From the NCBI GenBank assembly GCA_947172415.1, contig OX359197.1, positions 4,030,001-4,094,000 of the forward strand: a DNA stretch of 64,000 bases, read 5' to 3'. A model generated the notes under the pieces. It made no database searches. It saw nothing but the letters and a program-made list of their open reading frames with translations, and was not told the DNA's origin. The position numbers were made by a program, and so were the translations under genes. Source of the stretch: Chondrosia reniformis (taxonomy: Eukaryota; Porifera; Demospongiae; Chondrillida; Chondrillidae). Position 1 is the first letter of the stretch, and the number at the start of each line of letters is the position of its first letter. Below, piece by piece: positions 60,501 to 64,000 of the stretch.

Positions 60501-63500
60501 TAATATTCACAAATGTGATGATCTCAATATTTCAGTGTCAAATCTGTTGGTATGGTGCCTCTAGACTATACAGTGCAGTGACTACAACTTCCACTTTTTA
60601 TACTGAAAACTTGCTCTAGGAATCAGAGCATTTTGTAACTTGCACTGTGTAATACGCTCTCTTACCTTATACAATTTCAAATATGTAAACTGATCATGAA
60701 ATGTTGAGATTTCAAAATTTGTATAAATGGAGTTCCACTTTTATGTACAGTTTAAGTGGTAATGGATAAAATTTACTTTTATGTAGGATCTAGTCCCTTT
60801 CATTGTTTAAGTTTGTAATACGTACATTTGTCTTATACATATAGGTTCCAATGACTATCGTGGGCAAAATCAATTGATCATATTCACAGCAAGTGTTGTC
60901 GAAATCAACTTTGAAATAACTGCCTTTACAGATGCTGTTCTGGAAAACTTAGAATCCTATGTAGTCCTTATTGATAAAATTTCACTTCCGAAAAGAGTGG
61001 AAGTTTGTAGCATACCTGATTCTTCTGCTGCAGTTTCTATTATTGATCAGACTGACGGTGTTATAAAATTCCAGCCAGTTGTGTATGGTGTGACAGAGGG
61101 TGGATTTGTTACATTGATGTTACAACTTTCAACACTTTTGGATCCCAGTGTGACAGTGACTGTTAACATTGTCCTTCTCAATGGAACAGCTGTTGGTAAG
61201 CCATGACTTCACTAAAACAAGAAACATATTAGTTACGGGTGTTTGTACCTACATACATGTGTCTGAATTGTAGTACACTGTACATATACGTACATACTGT
61301 ACATGTATATATTCATATATATTTACATTACAGATTAGAGATTACTATTGCAATATTCCAATATGTATATACAGTACAAGTTACCATATAATATGTAATG
61401 TAAATAATTCATCTAGCCCCCAGAAGAGTCATACAAATATATTTTTATTCTAAATAACTTAAAGTTTGTTTCATTGAAGAGGTGTTTTATGCTTTTAGTT
61501 TACCTTATACTGACTATTGCTTAATGAATTGGCAAGAATTTTCTTATAATTAAAAAAATTGATAATTAAGAGGATTCAGAAGCTGGTATGAGATACTTGT
61601 GTCTATTGATATGTTGAGTCTGTTTTACCTATACAAGCAATATTACTAATAGATTTAATTCATAAAAGTTAATTGGACCTACACTCCTTTCATAAAATTA
61701 AATTTCATCATGTGTCTTAGTTAACACCTTATTTAACTTTTGGGGCCAAAAGTTTATATACAAATAGTTTATATAAGGCCCCTAGATTTAGCATAGAGAA
61801 CCAAGGATTCACAGAAGATCAAGATAAAGAAAAAGACAAAGACTCCCAGGATCACTGATGAAGGGTGGAATTCCCAGAAACGGCTGTGTGACCCAGTGGA
61901 GAAGAAGATGGAAGAAAGGAAAAGAAGGAAGAAAAGACTCCTGTATCTTCATCCAAAGCTCTCTTCAGGTTTAGTTCCCCTATAGGCTCTTTTACAGAAT
62001 AGGCATATAGCATGTAGGAAAATGGTATCTTAGATTTTTCATGAGGCTAATTCTTTGTAAAGCCATTGTTACCCCTACCCAGTATCTGAGAGAGTAGATT
62101 GGTTGGTTTTCCTTAGAGTTGTGTACATACATGTTTGGACTGCTTTCAGTAATCAGATGCATTCTATGGTACCCACCTAATACAGTGCCATTACTAAAAT
62201 TTGGAATACTTAGTATTAGCTTGACTGTATATATATAGTCATAACATTTTGTAACTTGCACTACATATAAATATATATACGTATACACTAATAATTATTG
62301 CATGCTAACTTTGTAAGAATGTTTTATTATTTGGGTCTGAATAGTTACAGATGTAATTGACCTGTAGGAAATGCCCCCATCTTGTTTAAGTTCATTTTCC
62401 ATCTGTATTATATATACTGTAGTTAATGAAGATTTCGTGAACGGACTGATGGATGTCCAATTTGAAGGAAGTAATAGAGCTAACGTGACAATAGAGACAC
62501 TTGTGGACAATATAGTGGAAGGAGTTGAAAACTTTACTGCCCAAATTCTAATACCAATAAGTGTATCTCAACCTATGATCACTGTACTACCATTAGCAGA
62601 CCAAGCAACTGTTGATATAAATGATGCAAATGGTATGTGTATAGTTTGTATTTAAGTGTAGTTATTCAAGGCCCTTACAGTACCTCGGATGACAATACGT
62701 ACACTGTGATGTTTCATTATTTTCTTACAACGTATGTGTGTGTATAAAATCTGTTCGATTCCTATAGAATTGATGGTCTTCTTTACTATGGCTGAATACT
62801 ATACTAGTGAGGGTGAAGTTATTAACATTACAGTAGAAGCTTCCAGTGAACACAAAAGACCTTATTCCCTATCTGTTAAAATATCAGATGAAACAGCAAC
62901 TTGTAAGATGAGTTGAATATCAATTGAATTGATATTATAAATCCACTTTTGTTTTCTGTTTATTCTGCTTAGTTATTTTTAAATTTAACTATGTACTTAA
63001 CAATCTGTAAGCGTCTAGCTAAATATTTAAGGGTTACTTTTAATTATAAGATGTCACAACAGGGACCAATTTTGAGGAGATAATTTAGTTCAATTTGTTT
63101 ATCATTACAAAATGGGCAATTGGATTTCTTCATGAGGGGTTGCAAATACACTACTTCGCGTCCTAAAAGAAACCCTACTTCCATAAGTAATTCTAAAAAC
63201 ACTTAAAACGCTTATTCTCACTTGCAGTTCCTGATGATTATACTCTTGAAGCAGTTGGGCTGACTTTTCTACCTGGCGATTTAAGACAGTCTTTCAGCAT
63301 TCAAATTAATCCTGACAGTATATTTGAGGATACAGAAAACTTTACACTAGAAATCGTCATACCCCAGGACTCAATTAATATCAATGTTTTGCTTGGTCAA
63401 CCTTTTACAGCCTCTGTTAACATTGCTAAAGATCCAGGTTTGCCTTTAAGCATATAAAATGTTGAATATATATCTACTGTATGTATAATTATTATTTGAA

Positions 63501-63796
63501 TGTTTTTTTCTTTTCCAGATAAGCACTATAGGAACATCTATGCATGTGCCTGTATATGTACATGTTAAAAAGATCATTGTATACTTACATACGTACCTAA
63601 TGGTGATGATCTGAATAACCTGAATGTTCAACTAAGTATCATTCTCTTCTTTTATTTCATGTAGTGGTAGAAGTCTACTTTAATTCCTCTTTCTACAATG
63701 TCACTGAAGGTGATTTAGCTCTGCTGACACTTCAGACAGACATGGTTGTGATCTTTCCCTTTGAAGTAATGATTATGGTGATGGATAATTCAGCAA
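34998..63796 (+). CDS. Secreted multi-Calx-beta-domain protein (aggregation-factor-like), 3' incomplete
   Basis: Exons: 34998-35058, 35123-35302, 35385-35612, 35694-35849, 35984-36208, 37302-37508, 37633-37872, 38200-38355, 38876-39091, 39829-39981, 40979-41185, 42913-43050, 43190-43213, 47642-47845, 56456-56593, 56741-56944, 57748-58101, 58559-58693, 60845-61195, 62423-62632, 62768-62902, 63228-63437 and 63665-63796, then beyond the window. About 1,421 codons, no stop. Residues 1-18 (MALQFSWLLVITVACQAQ) form a signal peptide. Then eleven Calx-beta domains plus half of a twelfth, normally two exons each: strand A-C half, then a half with the DDxxxE-EsF core and a terminal DDD. Every intron is phase 1. 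Calx-beta domains bind Ca2+ and mediate adhesion. The sponge aggregation-factor core is the closest architecture I know; FREM/ADGRV1-like proteins are alternatives because no membrane, VWD or Wreath domain is visible. Confidence 0.9.
35123..35612 (+). CDS. Calx-beta domain 1 (exons 2-3)
   Basis: Starts IRFPQEEYFVEESAAILQIF, typical strand A/B with E-x2-Y-x-V-x-E. The second half reads IVGDNLYEGREFFYLEIL and ends VPVTIEDDDG. The terminal DDD and the preceding D-N-YEG-E acidic residues are retained, so it is a candidate Ca2+-binding domain. Confidence 0.88.
35694..36208 (+). CDS. Calx-beta domain 2 (exons 4-5)
   Basis: First half VLSLNFSQEILSANEGDKSV; second half KDYSVPN, LIDDQIAEETESFACVIKL, ending VTITLFDDDG. 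Acidic triad retained. The first-half exon is 156 nt and the second 225 nt. Confidence 0.88.
36263..36635. mobile_element. Pogo/Tigger-like MITE in intron 5
   Basis: Left end CAGTGGTTCCCGCTTAACGG; right end is the inverted GTCCGCTTTAGAGGGGTTCC followed by ACTG. TA dinucleotides flank both ends (TA target site). About 373 bp, no ORF. The CAGTG..CCC..TTAACGG end is pogo-like and related to the element at 52981-53472. Confidence 0.8.
37302..37872 (+). CDS. Calx-beta domain 3 (exons 6-7), divergent
   Basis: The first half is unusually long (207 nt) and weakly conserved (VLFVNWSSALYIADEKMEQV). The second reads FENDDILEYDEVFQVGFTL and ends NVIIRDDDS. The triad is kept, but the N-terminal half is the least typical in the protein. 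Confidence 0.75.
38200..39091 (+). CDS. Calx-beta domain 4 (exons 8-9)
   Basis: ANVSFVESKYSVGESDDNVT; then VGEDYQD-type IGEDYQDTITNLSF, LSDMLLEGDEQFVCEIVM and VLVTIVDDDC. All key acidic positions present. Acceptor of exon 9 placed at TTATGAAG/TTGG by phase. Confidence 0.87.
39478..39572. repeat. (TA)n run plus copy of the 4.5-kb repeat word
   Basis: A pure TA run of about 25 bp at 39478-39502. Then TTATTTAGATTACCTTAGTA and TTGTAACTTGCACTGTATAT, matching 4514-4565 almost base for base. Lies in intron 9. Confidence 0.88.
39829..41185 (+). CDS. Calx-beta domain 5 (exons 10-11)
   Basis: VTVRFTQNKFSSFEENEVIT; then DEDYNSIDDLVTFIPG, LNDDFFPDTPEYFIVGVSQF and LGEILDEDS. The terminal triad is DED. 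Intron 10 between the halves contains hairpin-ended element C. Confidence 0.85.
40041..40848 (+). mobile_element. Hairpin-ended element, copy C, in intron 10
   Basis: Left end AGAGAGTACGATAGTACTCT then AAGTAGGGATGG, shared with copy A. The interior differs (CCGTATTCAATGTATTACGG, TTAGCAACTAGGGAATAGGC). The right end is a foldback: arm 40565-40634 (GAGAAGTAGGGATGG .. GGTACTGTT complement) against 40776-40845. The insertion is in the same orientation as the gene. Confidence 0.82.
41262..41642 (-). mobile_element. Penelope-like element fragment between inverted repeats, in intron 11
   Basis: Read on the minus strand, about 41560-41377 encodes IETIMCLLRRAEEVCNKEYL, then RDRLNHHEKAFIGNGYPQRL. This is the segment after the RT palm (R-A...C....EL..L...F..NGYP) in Penelope-like retroelements. 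The flanks are inverted copies of TTTATTGAGCATCAGCAACA (41272-41296 and 41609-41637), compatible with inverted pLTR ends. A third hairpin (ATCTGAAATTGATGTA at 41540) is internal. Lacks RT core and GIY-YIG; inactive. Confidence 0.6.
41643..42900. other. Intron 11 remainder, short imperfect repeat
   Basis: Around 41998-42215 the words GGATCAAATTTCAGGTTTCA and ATGAAACCTGACATTTGATC are inverted partners about 200 bp apart, with AAAG/CTTT-rich sequence between. They suggest a degenerate foldback of about 220 bp. No ORF. Confidence 0.5.
42913..47845 (+). CDS. Calx-beta domain 6 (exons 12-14, with a microexon)
   Basis: 42913-43050 reads KYISVSCSLAFYETIEGMES. 43190-43213 is a 24-nt microexon (GSENSRAA). 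47642-47845 reads ANLDYNSTSMMVAVLANQQS, IIDDLEIERRERFGILIEP and CIVTIIDDDC. The microexon replaces the first codons of the loop between halves and is in phase 1 on both sides, so skipping it would keep the frame. Intron 13 is 4.4 kb. Confidence 0.82.
43340..43790 (+). repeat. Hairpin-element family, copy D (interior of C)
   Basis: Shares with copy C the words TATTCAATGTATTA, AACTAGGGAATAGGC, GACTGCGACGTTA/GACTACGACGTAA and CAAACTA..TTAA/CAAGTA in the same order. The palindromic left end and the foldback right end are not recognisable, so D is truncated or older. Lies in intron 13. Confidence 0.65.
43860..44190 (+). repeat. F2 dispersed repeat, copy 3
   Basis: Begins TATTGTTTTCAGAACTTATG and GGCTTCCTGTTCGTAACCTT, then CTGTCACCAAAATGGCGTAC and AAACGTTTTCTACGAAATAT. 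It ends CCCCACGAGTTTTTTAAACT and CGAACTACTTGTTT, the latter repeated twice. It joins the F1-type 5' end to the F2 body and the common 3' hairpin, linking the two subfamilies. Confidence 0.83.
44191..47030. other. Intron 13 interior with unassigned open stretches
   Basis: Minus-strand open stretches at 45728-45318 (136 codons; HGGKWSTKWMNHSLWTALCM at the start), 46436-46254 and 46239-46042 have no motif that I recognise and no clear junctions. They may be eroded transposon ORF pieces. Repeated words AATAGTAGCTG/AATAGCC near 45580-45830 hint at one element. No host gene is supported. Confidence 0.35.
47034..47125 (+). repeat. LINE/SINE 3'-end fragment with simple tail
   Basis: AGGAACCCCAGATAGACCAG, then GGGGCCTTCCTGTTCAAAAT, then AAATAAATGAATGAATGAA. 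A related end is at 57503-57580 (GGTAGACCAGCTGTGAGC, GGACATTCCTGATT, then AATAATAAC). Short 5'-truncated retroposon ends. Confidence 0.6.
48080..50500 (-). pseudogene. LINE relic, 3' copy (RT plus restriction-endonuclease-like C-terminus)
   Basis: Read leftward. Finger/palm pieces: GGIEAAAHACRV and ILKVDFENAFNSIRTD (motif A) near 49990-49870; SIQQGDPIGPLLFSITMHDF (motif B) near 49740-49690; ELGLHINLRKPEIIAKDMS; VLLGSPLGDEAI. The C-terminus at 49226-48525 has YLERDFALNAWKQDLP, LLLASDQESRARPL, SESGAWLHVPPISSLGLRTS and a degenerate C-x-C/H-x-C. Then LELSGLFHSDGKRSDSVSLG, WNGTCVDTFCPSNL and FLRELGRRL with GNAASVMGS at the end. The DGKR-D...WD-TC-DT spacing is the nuclease-like core. The YxDD is destroyed by a frame break. 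An ATT-rich tail at 48083-48116 may be the 3' end. It lies antisense in intron 14. Confidence 0.82.
50760..52440 (-). pseudogene. LINE relic, 5' copy of the same family (N-terminus to thumb)
   Basis: Read leftward. 52279-52058 reads RRIPKASRDLCTRKLATII and SWRCL. After a frameshift near 52150, 52187-51564 reads LRVPRRGSRCRKLSKLLNKQ, AVRLATSADIIAEVNDSTIS, SAGGPDGLRPQHLLDLM and IVCPFFFRATITTITKKDGG. Motif A, SNAFKSIRRDKML, is near 51400. SSYSSTSYLQFGNTTI and the QQGDPLGPLLFCLTIH motif B are at 51340-51200. LLGSPIGDIS, DRLLHLSKQDALFLIRCELA and LLCTAPCFHPPFLEVFD are at 51051-50767. It stops at the thumb, where the second copy's RT starts again about 260 bp later. This is a tandem or nested arrangement. 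Confidence 0.82.
52441..52980. other. Intron 14 sequence, (ATT)n and no gene
   Basis: A short (ATT)n run at 52475-52501 lies at the 5' boundary of the LINE pair. The remainder is unique AT-rich sequence. Confidence 0.5.
52981..53472. mobile_element. Pogo/Tigger-like MITE in intron 14
   Basis: TIRs CAGTAATACCTCTATTAACG and its partner ending TGTCCGTTATTGAGAAGTCT then CACTG. TA flanks on both sides. Interior repeats of the GGACA words (AATAGTGGACA twice, AACGGACA) are typical of pogo-derived MITEs. About 492 bp, no ORF. Confidence 0.88.
53473..55680. other. Intron 14, degraded sequence upstream of a LINE end
   Basis: Several short plus-strand frames (for example one with HQFPFSCGKVSC near 53975) and a minus-strand frame at 55635-55441 show no reliable motif. 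By position the plus-strand frames could be the eroded body of the LINE whose end is at 55690-55960. Confidence 0.35.
55690..55960 (+). pseudogene. LINE-associated C-terminal domain fragment, second copy
   Basis: The frame reads GFNLFAPTNLKHQLES, CYHRHEMEERRQYDERIREV and EHAALHPWSPPPLEG, and then, shifted, KCFASMLAGKRDQPYG. It matches the middle of 9780-10020 (FNPFAQS, CYHKQAMEKKRTYEERIREV, GKPYGK) and belongs to the same LINE family. Truncated at both ends and cut on the right by an F1 repeat. Confidence 0.72.
55975..56230 (+). repeat. F1 dispersed repeat, copy 3
   Basis: ATAATACAGGTTCATACGCA, TTTTGCAAATGGCGGCGTTC, GACACTTAAGCGTTTTGAAT, CAATGCGGCCAAGTAGTTCG, CCCCACAAGTTTTTAAACTC. Same orientation as other F1 copies and as the gene. 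Inserted directly against the LINE fragment, in intron 14. Confidence 0.85.
56456..56944 (+). CDS. Calx-beta domain 7 (exons 15-16)
   Basis: IAVAFSHSMYSFLESDGNVS; then VNEDFVQLQMRTTIPAGQSS, IIDDNIYEGKEQFNVNLLM and AEITIEDNDS. The terminal triad is DND. It follows the 8.6-kb intron 14. Confidence 0.88.
57275..57745 (+). repeat. Composite of F1/F2 pieces and a retroposon tail in intron 16
   Basis: F-type 5' end (TATTGTTTTCAGTAATTATG, GGCTTCCTGTTCGTAACC), an F2 start (CTGTCATCAAAATGGCAAAT) that breaks off, and an F1 start (CATAATGTGATTTACATATG) up to CTATTGTAACACTTAATTTA. Then a retroposon end with an AATAATAAC tail (57503-57590), then an F2 3' half (GATATGGCCTTGAAATTGGC) ending in CCCCACGAGTTTTTTAAACT. 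The terminal hairpin ends 20 bp from the exon-17 acceptor. Confidence 0.78.
57748..58101 (+). CDS. Calx-beta domain 8, single-exon (exon 17)
   Basis: LSLSFALEMQNVTEGEVIIL through FYEDIECFLASLIVSPLSPD to VCIMDETG, 354 nt without the mid-domain intron. The acidic triad is lost (DET). The donor is ACAG/GCAAGT, a GC-type 5' splice site, supported because frame and phase continue at 58559. Confidence 0.85.
58559..61195 (+). CDS. Calx-beta domain 9 and first half of domain 10 (exons 18-19)
   Basis: Exon 18: VGILESNVTLAEGETYNLTL. Exon 19: NDYRGQNQLIIFTASVVEIN, TDAVLENLESYVVLIDKI, VSIIDQTDG, then without a break VIKFQPVVYGVTEGGFVTLM, the first half of domain 10. Exon 19 is therefore a fusion of two normal exons, with an intron missing at the domain boundary. 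The domain 9 end DQT lacks the triad. Confidence 0.85.
58868..59240 (+). repeat. F1 dispersed repeat, copy 4, in intron 18
   Basis: CCCCTTATATTGTTTTCATT, ATAATATGGGTTCATACATA, TTTTGCAAATGGCGGTGTTC, AGGACATTTAAGTGTCCTCA and GAAACTCAAAATACTTGTTA. The terminal hairpin is eroded. It carries a TA run at 59160-59181. Confidence 0.8.
59268..60660. repeat. Cluster of TTGTAACTTGCACTGT words, including an inverted pair
   Basis: The word or its complement occurs near 59270, 59628, 60165, 60206 and 60642, and elsewhere at 4548, 39553 and 62248. At 59298-59330 AAGTGACTCCTAGGATAATC is inverted at 59763-59790 (GATTATCCTAGGAGTCACTT), enclosing about 430 bp. At least one is a TIR-bearing or nested element. 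No ORF. Confidence 0.65.
61196..62420. other. Intron 19, no gene
   Basis: AT-rich. At 61855-61900 the word ATCACTGATGAAGGGTGGAA, then TTCCCAGAAACGGCTGTG, resembles the ACTGATGAAG...GAAACG ends of retroelements (compare 41310-41335), but it is isolated. Confidence 0.45.
62423..62632 (+). CDS. Calx-beta domain 10, second half (exon 20)
   Basis: VNEDFVNGLMDVQFEGSNRA, LVDNIVEGVENFTAQILI and QATVDINDANG. Core D-N-VEG-ENF retained; terminal triad reduced to D-A-N. Confidence 0.88.
62768..63437 (+). CDS. Calx-beta domain 11 (exons 21-22)
   Basis: LMVFFTMAEYYTSEGEVINI; then PDDYTLEAVGLTFLPGD, NPDSIFEDTENFTLEIVI and ASVNIAKDPG. Triad absent (KDP). The donor at 63438 is GTTTGC, weak, but phase and frame carry on at 63665. 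Confidence 0.85.
63665..63796 (+). CDS. Calx-beta domain 12, first half (exon 23)
   Basis: VVEVYFNSSFYNVTEGDLAL and VVIFPFEVMIMVMDNSAS. Phase-1 donor at 63797. The second half and the rest of the gene lie beyond the window. Confidence 0.85.
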
Positions 63797-64000
63797 GTAT
63801 GTCATAATTTATGTGATTACGGCTAAAACTTTTATACATGTAAAGCAGTTGTTCATACAAGGGATACCAATGCATATACATTAGAGTTATTATTGCAATT
63901 TTATACTAACAGATGTATATGTATGTATTGTCTATAGATGGTTGATGAGATGGTGTACTTGGTACACTATTGCATAATGGATACATTGAAAGATGCTTTT

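Noticed and set aside
34998-63796. Sodium-calcium exchanger or integrin beta-4 as identity of the Calx-beta gene
   Set aside because: Those have one or two Calx-beta domains next to membrane helices. Here at least eleven follow a signal peptide with none visible.
1-64000. CRISPR array, bacterial operon, rRNA or tRNA genes
   Set aside because: The tandem arrays lack regular repeat-spacer structure, no rRNA-like block or A/B-box cloverleaf was seen, and the spliced genes are eukaryotic.

Overview
The window is metazoan nuclear DNA. It is AT-rich, with spliced genes (GT-AG introns in both host and transposon genes), many dispersed repeats and relics of at least ten transposon types, and nothing suggesting bacterial operons. 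One real host gene dominates the right half: a secreted protein made of tandem Calx-beta domains. That architecture, a signal peptide and the all-phase-1 introns resemble sponge aggregation-factor genes, so a demosponge or another early-branching animal is my best guess. This is inference; no marker gene here settles the species.

Region 1 (1-24,930) holds no intact host gene. It starts with a degenerate TACTAGTTGTATG array, interrupted at 819-1583 by a hairpin-ended element. Transposon relics follow: two copies of one ORF fragment (3.5 kb and 10.6 kb), LINE pieces (5.1, 8.2-9.5, 9.4-10.1, 22.2-23.6 kb), a Ty3/Gypsy pol tail (7.1 kb), a DDE transposase (14.8-15.5 kb), a spliced SAP/SWIM/YqaJ gene in decay (15.7-18.6 kb, minus), an integrase polyprotein fragment (18.6-20.3 kb) and two PHD-finger remnants.

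Region 2 (about 24,937-34,562) is a nested transposon. A copy of the hairpin-ended element, in reverse orientation, is split by an approximately 9-kb En/Spm (CACTA)-like transposon. The insert has arrays carrying the palindromic word AAGGAGGTCCTT near both ends, a nearly complete intron-containing transposase on the minus strand, and a divergent spliced gene of unknown function on the plus strand. The copy at 819-1583 is the same host element without the insert, so it serves as a paralogous empty site.

Region 3 (34,998 to beyond the right edge) is the Calx-beta gene, plus strand. I could place 23 exons (about 1,421 codons): a signal peptide, eleven Calx-beta domains and the first half of a twelfth. 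Every intron read is phase 1, so every internal exon is a multiple of three. The gene has a 24-nt microexon, one GC-AG intron, and two fused exons where the usual intron is missing. Its introns hold pogo-like MITEs, a Penelope-like fragment, hairpin-ended elements and, in the 8.6-kb intron 14, a double LINE in antisense orientation.

Four repeat families recur across the window and are cross-referenced below: the TACTAG array; the GTAGGGATGG hairpin-ended elements (copies A-D); the F1/F2 repeats ending in a CAAGTAGTTCGAGT hairpin; and the TTGTAACTTGCACTGT motif.
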